Positions 19,761 through 29,985 of a DNA stretch of 64,000 bases are shown here, one piece after another. Position 1 is the first letter of the stretch. The number at the start of each line of letters is the position of its first letter. The position numbers and the translations under genes are program-made. Below the pieces are notes generated by a model that saw nothing but the letters and a program-made list of their open reading frames with translations, did not search any database and had not been told where the DNA came from. This stretch comes from Nocardioides limicola (GTDB taxonomy: Bacteria > Actinomycetota > Actinomycetes > Propionibacteriales > Nocardioidaceae). The stretch lies in NCBI RefSeq assembly GCF_016827675.1, contig NZ_JAERJA010000001.1, positions 682,001 to 746,000 on the forward strand, given 5' to 3'.

Positions 19761-20339
19761 CTACCGGAACCGGTCAGCGGTGGCCTGCACCTGCGCGTGA
19801 TGGGCCACCCACCACGCGGCGTCGGCGCCCTCGGAGTCGCCGGGCAGGTTGGTACTACCGGGCCGCACGCCGGCGGCTCCGTCGATGAGTTCGCGGATGA
19901 TGTCCGCGTGCCCGACGTGGCGGTGCAGTTCGGCGATCATGTGCACCAGGATCTGGTGCAGCGTGACGGCACCGTGATCTCCCCACCACGACACCCGGCC
20001 GGGCGCGTCCAGGTCGAGGGAATCGATGGTCGCCATTGCTTCGGCGGCGGCCGCGTCGAGTCGGGCCAGGATCTCTGCCCGGGACTCCTCCGCGGTGGCC
20101 CACATGTCGGCGTTGGGCTCGTCGCCGGGATCCAGCGGCACCTCCGAGACGCGGTCGAAGACCGGCCCGAAGTATCCGGCCGTGACGTAGGAGAGATGCT
20201 TCGCGAGCCCGAGGAGGTTGGTGCCGGTGGGGACCAACGGTCGACGCACGTGGTAGTCGTCCAACCCGTCGATCTTCCAGCGCAGGGCCTCGAAGCCCGC
20301 CTCGAGATAGCGGCGCAAGATCTCCTTCTGATCACTCAT
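19761..20339 (-). CDS. DinB family protein
   Basis: This 192-residue four-helix protein carries the DinB_2-type metal-ligand pattern: a first His in LAKHLSY (about residue 48) and the later LHQILVHMIAELHRHVGHADIIREL block. Family members include thiol S-transferases (mycothiol/bacillithiol dependent), fitting an actinomycete, but the activity is not known. The longer in-frame reading to 20822 runs antisense-like over the aldehyde dehydrogenase gene and is rejected. The gene starts right at the end of repeat array F. Confidence 0.85.
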   Translation of the reverse strand: MSDQKEILRRYLEAGFEALRWKIDGLDDYHVRRPLVPTGTNLLGLAKHLSYVTAGYFGPVFDRVSEVPLDPGDEPNADMWATAEESRAEILARLDAAAAEAMATIDSLDLDAPGRVSWWGDHGAVTLHQILVHMIAELHRHVGHADIIRELIDGAAGVRPGSTNLPGDSEGADAAWWVAHHAQVQATADRFR

Positions 20340-20418
20340 CCGATCAGTATGCCGGGGTGGCCAGTACGCCGGGGTGGCCAGTACGCCGGGGTGGCCAGTA
20401 TGCCGGGGTGGCCAGTGT
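20340..20418 (-). repeat. 17-bp stop-codon repeat array F
   Basis: On the minus strand, directly after the TGA of the aldehyde dehydrogenase, four 17-bp units run from 20418 to 20351, followed by a partial unit. Each unit is RYACTGGCCACCCCGGC or a one- to two-base variant (first unit ACACTGGCC...). TGGCCA is self-complementary, so units can pair with each other. The array fills the whole gap up to the DinB gene start. Confidence 0.88.
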
Positions 20419-21846
20419 TCACTCCCAGGCGATGGAGAGGTACTGGGTCTCCAGGAACTCCTCCAGTCCCTCCCGGGCGCCCTCCCGGCCGAGTCCGGAC
20501 TGCTTGACGCCACCGAAGGGTGCGGACGGGTCGGAGACCAGGCCGCGGTTGATGCCGACCATCCCAGCCTCGATCCGCTCGGCGATGGTGATCGCCCACT
20601 GCAGGTCTCCCGCATGCACGTAGGCGGCCAGACCGAACTCGCTGCCGTTGACCATGTCGAGCAGGGCGGTGTCGTCGCTCCAGGTGACGATCGGTGCCAC
20701 CGGCCCGAACGTCTCCTCGGTGACCAGCACACTGTCCGCGGGGACGTCGGCCAGCACCACCGGCGCCAGGAAGTGCCCGCGTCCAGAATCGGGCACCGGC
20801 AATCGCTGGGTGATCCGAGCACCGGCGGCGACGGCCTCGTCGACCTTGTGGCTGATCTCGGCGACTGCCTTGGCGCTGATCAGTGGTCCGATGTCGGCAC
20901 CGTCGGCGGCTGCACCGACACGCAGCTTCGCGTACGCCGCACCCAGGCGTTCAGCGAACTCCTCGGCCACCGCTTCGTGGACGTAGAACCGGTTCGCGGC
21001 GGTGCACGCCTGCCCGCCGCCGCGCAGTTTGGCGACCATCGCGGAGTCGATCGCCCGCTCCAGGTCGGCGTCGGCGGCCACCACGAACGGGGCGTTGCCC
21101 CCCAACTCCATCCCGGTGACGACCACACGTTCGGCGGCCTGCTTCAGCAGCAGTCGACCGACAGCGGTGGAGCCGGTGAAGGAGAGCATCCGCACTCGCG
21201 GATCCTCGAGCCAACTGCTCACGAGTTCGCCGGACTTGGTGGTGGTGACGACATTGACCACACCCGGCGGTAGGCCGGCCTCGACCATCAGTTCGGCGAC
21301 TGCGAATGCCGTCAGCGGAGTCTCCGACGCCGGCTTGAGGACCACGGTGCAGCCGGCCGCCAGCGCCGGCGCGATCTTGCGGGTCGCCATCGCGGCCGGG
21401 AAGTTCCACGGCGTCACCAAAGCGGCGACTCCGATCGGATGGTGGGTGACGATGTTGCGGACCCCACCGGCTGGCGCCTCGCCCCAGCGGCCGCTGCTGC
21501 GCACCGCCTCCTCGCTGAACCAGCGGAAGAACTCTGCGGCGTAGACGACCTCGGCCCTGGCGTCGGCGAGCGCCTTGCCGTTCTCGGCGCTGATCAGTTC
21601 GGTGAGCCGGTCGATGTCCCGGTGCATCAGCTCGAAGGTGCGCCGCAGCAGTTCGCCGCGCTCCCTCGGCGCCGTACGCCGCCACTGGTCGAAGGCGTCC
21701 TGCGCGGCGTCGACCGCCGCCCGTCCGTTGTTGACCCCTCCGTCGGCGACGGTGGCGATCACGTCCTCGGTGGCTGGGTCGGTGACCTCGAAGGTGCCCC
21801 GCTCCCCTGACACCCAGGCGCCGTTGATGAAGAGCTGGTCAGCCAC
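20419..21846 (-). CDS. NAD(P)-dependent aldehyde dehydrogenase (succinate-semialdehyde type)
   Basis: This 475-residue enzyme has PWNFPAAMATRK (cofactor loop), the glutamate motif MELGGNAPFVV, the nucleophile in GGGQACTAANRF and the C-terminal FGGVKQSGLGREG. The pattern resembles GabD-type succinate-semialdehyde dehydrogenases, but the substrate cannot be fixed. GTG 21846 is the start, overlapping the Rieske gene by 8 bases, so they are co-transcribed. The stop is followed immediately by repeat array F. Confidence 0.9.
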   Translation of the reverse strand: MADQLFINGAWVSGERGTFEVTDPATEDVIATVADGGVNNGRAAVDAAQDAFDQWRRTAPRERGELLRRTFELMHRDIDRLTELISAENGKALADARAEVVYAAEFFRWFSEEAVRSSGRWGEAPAGGVRNIVTHHPIGVAALVTPWNFPAAMATRKIAPALAAGCTVVLKPASETPLTAFAVAELMVEAGLPPGVVNVVTTTKSGELVSSWLEDPRVRMLSFTGSTAVGRLLLKQAAERVVVTGMELGGNAPFVVAADADLERAIDSAMVAKLRGGGQACTAANRFYVHEAVAEEFAERLGAAYAKLRVGAAADGADIGPLISAKAVAEISHKVDEAVAAGARITQRLPVPDSGRGHFLAPVVLADVPADSVLVTEETFGPVAPIVTWSDDTALLDMVNGSEFGLAAYVHAGDLQWAITIAERIEAGMVGINRGLVSDPSAPFGGVKQSGLGREGAREGLEEFLETQYLSIAWE

Positions 21847-22300
21847 GGACGACCCGGCCGTCCTCCACGCTGATGCTGACTTCGTCCAGCGGCGCGGGCG
21901 CGGGGCCACCGACCACGGACCCGTCGGTGATCGAGTAGCGGCTGAAATGGCAGGTGCAGACGATCTCGGCGCCGTCCATCCGGGAGACCAAACAGCCGTC
22001 GTGAGTGCAGACCGCCGACCAAGCCCTGAAATCGCCGGCGGTGGGCTGGGTGACCACCACTCGTTCCTCGGCGACGATGACACCGCTACCCACCGGCACG
22101 TCGGCGGCGTCCACGATTCCGTCAGCCGATCCGGGGCCGGGGGCCTGGTTGCCGCCTTGGCTCAGCCCGTCAGGATCCACACCCACCGGGTCGCCGTTGT
22201 CGTCTCCGCAGGCGGCGAGCGCCGGCACCGCGATGCCGATGCCAGCCACGCCGAGGGCTCGGCGGCGAGTCAGTCCGGGGGTCTCGGTGCGATCGTCCAT
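21839..22300 (-). CDS. Rieske [2Fe-2S] lipoprotein with Tat signal
   Basis: This 153-residue protein begins with a twin-arginine signal (TRRRALG) and a lipobox ending ALAAC, so it should be exported folded and lipid-anchored. A Gly/Pro/Asp-rich linker leads to a Rieske domain with C-T-H near residue 104 and C-T-C-H about 15 residues later; an extra Cys pair (DGC, CTC) could form the usual Rieske disulfide. It is probably a membrane-surface electron carrier. Partner proteins are not adjacent; the gene only overlaps the aldehyde dehydrogenase. Confidence 0.88.
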   Translation of the reverse strand: MDDRTETPGLTRRRALGVAGIGIAVPALAACGDDNGDPVGVDPDGLSQGGNQAPGPGSADGIVDAADVPVGSGVIVAEERVVVTQPTAGDFRAWSAVCTHDGCLVSRMDGAEIVCTCHFSRYSITDGSVVGGPAPAPLDEVSISVEDGRVVRG

Positions 22301-22323
22301 GACGCTCCTCAGGTCGGGTGCGT

Positions 22324-25182
<2,859 letters not shown>

Positions 25183-25198
25183 CGTCCTTCCTCAACCA

Positions 25199-25237
25199 TG
25201 GCCTTCGAACCCACCGTGGCCTTCGAACACATGTTCG
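25199..25237 (-). promoter_or_regulatory. SOS (LexA) box of uvrA
   Basis: CGAACACATGTTCG (25224-25237) matches the actinobacterial/Bacillus SOS box CGAAC-N4-GTTCG exactly. TGGCCTTCGAAC occurs twice, at 25199-25210 and 25217-25228, an 18-bp direct repeat, so a second half-site lies nearer uvrA. It sits between divergent uvrA and the metallo-hydrolase gene. Confidence 0.88.
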
Positions 25238-25322
25238 CCATCGTAGCGGTCCGGATCAACTCGACCCGCCGCAGGCTGGCAGAATCTCACGGAGCCCGTC
25301 CCCCACCCGATTCGAGGAACCG

Positions 25323-25991
25323 ATGAGCTACTCCGGGAAGGTCCGCGCCGGTGGTCCGGCCGACGTCCGTGAACTGTCCACGCTCACCGTGACCAAGGTC
25401 GCCGTCGATGCCCAGATGAGCAACAACTGCTACCTGCTCACCTGCCGTCAGACCGGCGACCGCCTGTTGATCGACGCCGCCGACGAGGCGCCGCGGCTGC
25501 TCGAGCTGGTCGGCGACTCGCTGGCGACGGTCGTCACCACGCACCAGCACTGGGATCACCACCGGGCGCTGGCCGAGGTGGTGGCAGCGACCGGCTGCGC
25601 GGTGCTGGCGGGCGCTCCGGACGCAGACGCCATCACCGAGCAGACCGGCGTCCCGGTGACCCGAACACTGGAGCACGGCGACACGGTGAGGGTGGGCGAG
25701 GTGTCGCTGGCCGTGATCGCGCTGCGCGGCCACACCCCAGGCTCGGTGGCACTGCGCTACGACGACCCGACCGGACATCCGCACCTGTTCACCGGTGACA
25801 GCCTGTTCCCTGGCGGCGTGGGCAACACGTTCGGCGACGCCGACGCGTTCGTCCAACTCCTCGACGACGTGGAGACCCGGATCTTCGCCGAACTGCCCGA
25901 CGACACCTGGTTCTATCCGGGCCACGGCGACGACTCGACGCTGGGTGCCCAACGCCCACACCTGGCCGAGTGGCGCGCTCGCGGCTGGTAG
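25323..25991 (+). CDS. MBL-fold metallo-hydrolase (glyoxalase II-like)
   Basis: This 222-residue metallo-beta-lactamase-fold protein has the dinuclear site HQHWDH (H74, H76, D78, H79), a third His in LRGHTPGS, the bridging Asp in LFTGDSLF, and a final His in FYPGHGDD. The order fits hydroxyacylglutathione hydrolase-like enzymes; in actinomycetes the thiol would more likely be mycothiol. It has a GAGGAA RBS before ATG 25323 and is divergent from uvrA. The substrate is an inference. Confidence 0.88.
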   Translation: MSYSGKVRAGGPADVRELSTLTVTKVAVDAQMSNNCYLLTCRQTGDRLLIDAADEAPRLLELVGDSLATVVTTHQHWDHHRALAEVVAATGCAVLAGAPDADAITEQTGVPVTRTLEHGDTVRVGEVSLAVIALRGHTPGSVALRYDDPTGHPHLFTGDSLFPGGVGNTFGDADAFVQLLDDVETRIFAELPDDTWFYPGHGDDSTLGAQRPHLAEWRARGW

Positions 25992-26019
25992 GCCGAGGGC
26001 AAGACCCGGGCCGGGACAG

Positions 26020-27978
26020 CTACCAGAGCTTGCGGGCCCGCAACCAGGTCTTGTTGACCGCGCTCCGGTAGGTCAGCACATGGTCGAGCTTGTCGGTGCG
26101 CAATGTGGAGCCCTCACCGGAGAGACCGGCGTTGTTCCACACCTGAGAACCGGCCCACGCCACCTGGTTGTTGCGAGTGCCCTCGTAGTGCCCGTCGACC
26201 ACCAGCAGGTTCGAGGAGACCTTGGCCGTGCGGGCGGGTACGCCAGCCGCACGTAGCATCTTGCGAGGTTGTTTGGCGATCTTGGTGGCGACCACCCGGA
26301 CCCGGCATCCCTGACCCGCCAATTGGGCCAGCTTCTGCGACAGCTCGCGGCCACGAGGACCTTGGATCCGCGCCGATGAGACGAAGACATCGGTGCGCCC
26401 GTTGGCCGTGCGCGGGCTGGTCGATCGCCGGCAGGCAACCTGGTTCAACGCCACCCGCATCACGTCGCGATCAGTGTCGGTCCGCGGCCGGAAGGCAACG
26501 CGGTAGGACCCGGCAGCCAGCCCCCTGGCCGCACTGGGCTGGTCATCGCCGGCCACTGCGGTGTCGAACGCGGCCAGGAACCTCTGATAGAGCGCCGGAT
26601 CGTTGGCGATGAAGGCATCGGTGAGGGTGCGCTGGGCTGTGGCGTGCAGCATGCCCGGCAACTGCACCACCAGCTGCTGGGCAGCACCGGTCCTCGAGGC
26701 GGTCACGTACGCCGCCTCGAGCCGACCACTGCTGGTGCCGCAGGCACCGGCGCACTGGTTCACGAAGGAGTTCGCCTCGGTGTCGGTGCCGAGCAGGTTG
26801 ATCAGGATGGCCTCGTGGCTGGTGGTGCCGGCCGCATCGACGATCATCTTCACGTGCACGCCGCGCGCGTAGGCATCCCGGATCGCCCGGTAGAGCGGCG
26901 GGTACTGGAGGTGCCGGGTGGCGATCCGGACCTCGGCGCCGGCCTCGGTGTTGCGGACCACCCTGGTCACCCGATCAAGGACCACCTTGCGGGCCAGCGG
27001 CTTGCCGGTGGGGTTGTTGACCAGCGGACCGGTGGCGAACAGGTCGATGGGCCGGTAGCTGGCGATCACGGCATGGTGGTCGGAGTTGAACCCACGGACG
27101 ATCCGGTTGTTCAGGGGCTGGAAGCCACCGCCTCGCTCCACCTTGACCGACATGTTGTAGTCGAGCAGCGAGGTGGAGTTCTTGCCGCCCCAGGAGGCCT
27201 GACCGACCGGCATGTTGAAGTCGACGATCGGGCCCAGCTGCCGGGTGGGCAGTCCGGCCACCTTGCGGCGGCGATCGGCGTTGTAGTTCACGTTCAGGTC
27301 GCCCAGCGCCACCACGTGTTCGGTGGTCTCGTGCATCCGCAGGATCTCCTGCCTGAGCACCAGCAGGTGCTGGCGGAGCAGGACGGTCTTGCGACTGTCC
27401 CCCTTGGCGTCGTGCGGCTGGGCGTCGTGCGAGCCGCCGGAGATGGTGTGGGCGTTCAGTACGCCGAACACCTTGCCGGTCGCGAGCTCGCGCAACCGGA
27501 CCGAGTTGACGTGCCGGGCCGGGTGCTTGCCGACGATGTCGCGCTCGTGCACCAGGACGCTGCGGCCCTCGATGAGTTGGAAGCGGGCCCGGTCCCACAC
27601 GATCGGGATGCTGCCTCCCCAGTTGCCGTCGGCCGGTGCGTAGTACCCGAAGTTGCGGGCGTTCATCATCTCGATCAGCGCCTGCCGGTGCGAGTTCGTG
27701 GAGAACTCCTGGAACGCGCCGATCTGACCCCCGGACTGGTTCAGCACGCGCCGGATGTCGGCGCGGACCTGGTCACCGTTGAGGGTGTGGGCCACGTTCA
27801 GGGTGAACACGGTGACGTCGGGCGAGTGTGGCTGGGATGCCAACTGCCACTCGGGCGCCGGCGCGGCCGAGGGGGGTTGGGACAGCACGGTCAGCGCCCC
27901 GGTGAGCCCGATCACCAGCGACAGCAGCGCGTGCGGGAGCAGCGTCAGCGGACGGCGCCGAGCGGTTCGTCGATGGCT
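26020..27978 (-). CDS. Secreted endonuclease/exonuclease/phosphatase - PLD-like fusion
   Basis: This 652-residue protein has an N-terminal signal segment (Arg-rich start, hydrophobic LLSLVIGLTGALTVL). Residues ~50-310 form an EEP (DNase I-like) domain with intact motifs: TLNVAH, FQEF, GDLNVN and the terminal SDHHAV. Residues ~330-652 look like a phospholipase D-like repeat pair (RGVHVKMIVDAAG; SSNLLVVDGHYEG...VAWAGSQVWNNAGL), but the HxK positions of both catalytic motifs are replaced (QQLVVQ and SSNLLVVDG), so this half is probably inactive or binding only. GTG 27978 with AGGAG is the preferred start; GTG 28020 is an alternative. It may degrade extracellular DNA or phospholipid. Confidence 0.75.
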   Translation of the reverse strand, partial: SHRRTARRRPLTLLPHALLSLVIGLTGALTVLSQPPSAAPAPEWQLASQPHSPDVTVFTLNVAHTLNGDQVRADIRRVLNQSGGQIGAFQEFSTNSHRQALIEMMNARNFGYYAPADGNWGGSIPIVWDRARFQLIEGRSVLVHERDIVGKHPARHVNSVRLRELATGKVFGVLNAHTISGGSHDAQPHDAKGDSRKTVLLRQHLLVLRQEILRMHETTEHVVALGDLNVNYNADRRRKVAGLPTRQLGPIVDFNMPVGQASWGGKNSTSLLDYNMSVKVERGGGFQPLNNRIVRGFNSDHHAVIASYRPIDLFATGPLVNNPTGKPLARKVVLDRVTRVVRNTEAGAEVRIATRHLQYPPLYRAIRDAYARGVHVKMIVDAAGTTSHEAILINLLGTDTEANSFVNQCAGACGTSSGRLEAAYVTASRTGAAQQLVVQLPGMLHATAQRTLTDAFIANDPALYQRFLAAFDTAVAGDDQPSAARGLAAGSYRVAFRPRTDTDRDVMRVALNQVACRRSTSPRTANGRTDVFVSSARIQGPRGRELSQKLAQLAGQGCRVRVVATKIAKQPRKMLRAAGVPARTAKVSSNLLVVDGHYEGTRNNQVAWAGSQVWNNAGLSGEGSTLRTDKLDHVLTYRSAVNKTWLRARKLW

Positions 27979-28067
27979 CACGGGATTGCGCTCCTGAGGC
28001 GAGGAAGAGGTGATTCCCACAGATCACACCAGTCACATCTGCCCCATGGCAAGGGTTTCTAAGTAAC

Positions 28068-28144
28068 TACAACCTTGTAATTCTTCGACCGAGTCGAAGG
28101 TCCCGAAGAATCCTCCAGACGAAGCCGCTACTACCCGAAGAATC
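28068..28144. promoter_or_regulatory. Nested dyads upstream of the EEP gene
   Basis: An AT-richer stretch holds the palindrome TACAACCTTGTA (28068-28079), the dyad CTTCGAC-CGA-GTCGAAG (28083-28099), and ATTCTTCG (28080-28087) facing CGAAGAAT at 28104-28111 and again at 28136-28143. CCCGAAGAATC is repeated 32 bp apart. These may be the terminator of the kshA operon followed by the promoter/operator of the secreted nuclease gene. The rest of 28021-28153 holds nothing recognisable. Confidence 0.5.
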
Positions 28145-28153
28145 GTCGGCAGA

Positions 28154-28199
28154 TCAACCGTTGTGTGAGATGCGCAGCTTCTCCGTCAGCGGCAGCGAC
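28154..28199 (-). pseudogene. Remnant copy of the kshB 3' end
   Basis: These 46 bases match the last 46 bases of kshB (28611-28656) at 41 positions. Read on the minus strand they encode SLPLTEKLRISHNG followed by a stop, against SLPLTEKVRISYNG in KshB. The similarity ends at the codon-level boundary and the unknown gene at 28211 lies between the two copies. It is a non-coding trace of a duplication or insertion event. Confidence 0.85.
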
Positions 28200-28210
28200 C
28201 GCTGCCCGGT

Positions 28211-28564
28211 TCAATCGCCCACGTAGAGCACCTGGAAGCCGAGATCATGGCGCTCGAACTCCTGAGCCTCGGGGTCCACGATGAGCAGGTCCAGGAGTTC
28301 GTACCCCGGCGTGGGGTTGTAGGCCTGGACGACGAACCGATCGTCCAACCACCCCACCGCGTGCACGATCGCGAGGGTGTCGACTGCTGCGACCAACGCC
28401 CCATCCAACTCGCGGACCACGACACGTCGCCCGTGAGCGAAGTGACCGGCGCCCCGGCTGTCGACGTAGGCGACCCCCACGACGGTCGTGGCGCCGCGCA
28501 CCCAGTCCACCGTCAACGTCTCGGCAGGGATGGCGCAGCGACGCCCATCCTCGAGACTGAACAT
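28211..28564 (-). CDS. Hypothetical protein between two kshB ends
   Basis: This 117-residue soluble protein is mostly beta-strand by appearance (alternating hydrophobics: TTVVGVAYVDS, RRVVVRELDGALVAAVDTL). It has no signal peptide, Cys pair or motif I recognise. It starts at ATG 28564, 46 bp downstream of kshB on the same strand, so it may be expressed with the ksh operon. The remnant of a kshB 3' end just after its stop suggests it was inserted at the tail of kshB. No function is proposed. Confidence 0.6.
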   Translation of the reverse strand: MFSLEDGRRCAIPAETLTVDWVRGATTVVGVAYVDSRGAGHFAHGRRVVVRELDGALVAAVDTLAIVHAVGWLDDRFVVQAYNPTPGYELLDLLIVDPEAQEFERHDLGFQVLYVGD

Positions 28565-28610
28565 CTCGGGGTCACCGAAACTGACCCACCGAGAAGATCC
28601 GTCCCCTGCC

Positions 28611-29693
28611 TCAGCCGTTGTACGAAATGCGCACCTTCTCCGTCAGCGGCAGCGACTGGCAGACCAGACGGATCCCGTCGGCCAGGTCGGCCTCGTCGAG
28701 CACGTCGTTGTTGAGCATCCGCAGGTCACCCTCCAGCACCACGCAGGCGCACGCACTGCAGTTGCCCTCCCGACACGAGTACGGCGCCGGCACGCCCTTG
28801 GACTCCAGGAAGTCCAGCAGCGGGCGATCCCCGGCGTAGTCATCGAAGGAGTACTGCTGGCCGTCGAGTTCGACCTCGACCGAGACCGGGCCGGTGACCG
28901 CGGGCGGGTCGGTGTCCTCGTGGTCGTCGGCCTCCGCGATGGTCTGCTCGGCGGCCCGCATCTCCTCCACGTCCCCGAACGGGTTGCCGCCCAGGGAGAC
29001 GAACTTCTCCTGATGCCGGCGCTCGCGCGGGAAGCCGAGCTCCTTGAGAGCGCCGGTGGCGGCCTTCATGAACGGTCCAGGCCCGCAGACGAACGCCGTG
29101 AAGGTGTCGAAGTGAGCCGCGAACGTCTTCAGGATCTCCTGGTTGGGCAGCCCCTGCACCGACTCCAGCCAGTGCACCACGGTGAACCGATCCGGGTGTG
29201 CGGCCTGGAGTTCGGCGAGATCCCGGGCGAAGATCACCGAGTCCTGGTCCCGGTTGGCGTAGAAGAGCACCACCTGGCCGGTGCCGGTGGCCAGCGCGGT
29301 CTTGGCGATCGAGATCACCGGGGTGATGCCCGATCCCCCGCCGAAGAGCAGAAAGTCGTCATCGATGGTCTTCGGAGTGAAGATGCCGTTCGGCGGCAGC
29401 ACCCGCAGCGTGCTGCCGGCCTTGAGGTTGTCGCACACCCAGTTGGAGGCGTAGCCGTCGACGGTCCGTTTGACGGTGATCGCATGCCGACCCTCGCACG
29501 GCGCGCTGGAGAGCGAGTAGCACCGGGCGGCGATCCCGGTCTGGTCACTGGGGATCGCCACGGTCAGGAACTGCCCCGGCTTGTAGGTGAAGGTCTCCGC
29601 CAATTCCTCGGGGATCCGCAACACCACGGACCGCGCATCCGCGGTCTCCTCGATGACCTCGACGACGTCGAGGACGTAGGACTCAGTATCCAT
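28611..29693 (-). CDS. kshB: 3-ketosteroid 9-alpha-hydroxylase reductase component KshB
   Basis: This 360-residue reductase feeds electrons from NADH to KshA. It has an FAD-binding domain (about 1-105; RCYSLSSAP is the flavin RxYS motif), an NAD domain (GGGSGITPVISI, then CGPGPFM), and a C-terminal plant-type ferredoxin domain with CREGNCSAC plus a last Cys (VCQS). This order identifies the KshB/PaaE class. ATG 29693 is used; it overlaps the small upstream gene by 11 bases. It is the third gene of kshA-(100 aa)-kshB behind a KstR-like operator. The protein carries a D/E-rich linker (about 245-262) before the ferredoxin. Confidence 0.93.
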   Translation of the reverse strand: MDTESYVLDVVEVIEETADARSVVLRIPEELAETFTYKPGQFLTVAIPSDQTGIAARCYSLSSAPCEGRHAITVKRTVDGYASNWVCDNLKAGSTLRVLPPNGIFTPKTIDDDFLLFGGGSGITPVISIAKTALATGTGQVVLFYANRDQDSVIFARDLAELQAAHPDRFTVVHWLESVQGLPNQEILKTFAAHFDTFTAFVCGPGPFMKAATGALKELGFPRERRHQEKFVSLGGNPFGDVEEMRAAEQTIAEADDHEDTDPPAVTGPVSVEVELDGQQYSFDDYAGDRPLLDFLESKGVPAPYSCREGNCSACACVVLEGDLRMLNNDVLDEADLADGIRLVCQSLPLTEKVRISYNG

Positions 29694-29985
29694 CTTCAGC
29701 TCCGATGACGATCTCGCCCGACTGCACAGCGGCGTCGATGCTCGCACGCAGCCGGGGGCAGGCCGCCTTCACGTCCCGCCCCTCGGGACGGGTCTCGGCA
29801 CGCCGGAACTCCGCACAGTCGGCCAACGCCGCGGAGCTCCACTGGATCTGGGTGTGGTGGTCACTGTTCTTCTTGACCCCCACCCTGGCCAGGCAGTCCA
29901 GGCAGGCGACCTCGACCAGCCGGGCCTGGGTGTAGCGCACCTCGTCCTGCCGGGTCTCCTCGCTGGTGGCGACGATGCCGGGCAT
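29683..29985 (-). CDS. Small Cys-containing protein encoded between kshA and kshB
   Basis: This 100-residue protein starts with ATG 29985, sharing one base with the kshA stop, and ends inside the kshB start region, so all three are coupled. It has C28-L-D-C31, a later ADC (C56) and a Cys in AACPRL (C75), plus two adjacent His in KKNSDHHTQ, enough for a zinc or Fe-S site. No family is recognised. Position between oxygenase and reductase suggests a role linked to the hydroxylase or an assembly factor; that is inference only. Confidence 0.75.
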   Translation of the reverse strand: MPGIVATSEETRQDEVRYTQARLVEVACLDCLARVGVKKNSDHHTQIQWSSAALADCAEFRRAETRPEGRDVKAACPRLRASIDAAVQSGEIVIGAEDGY

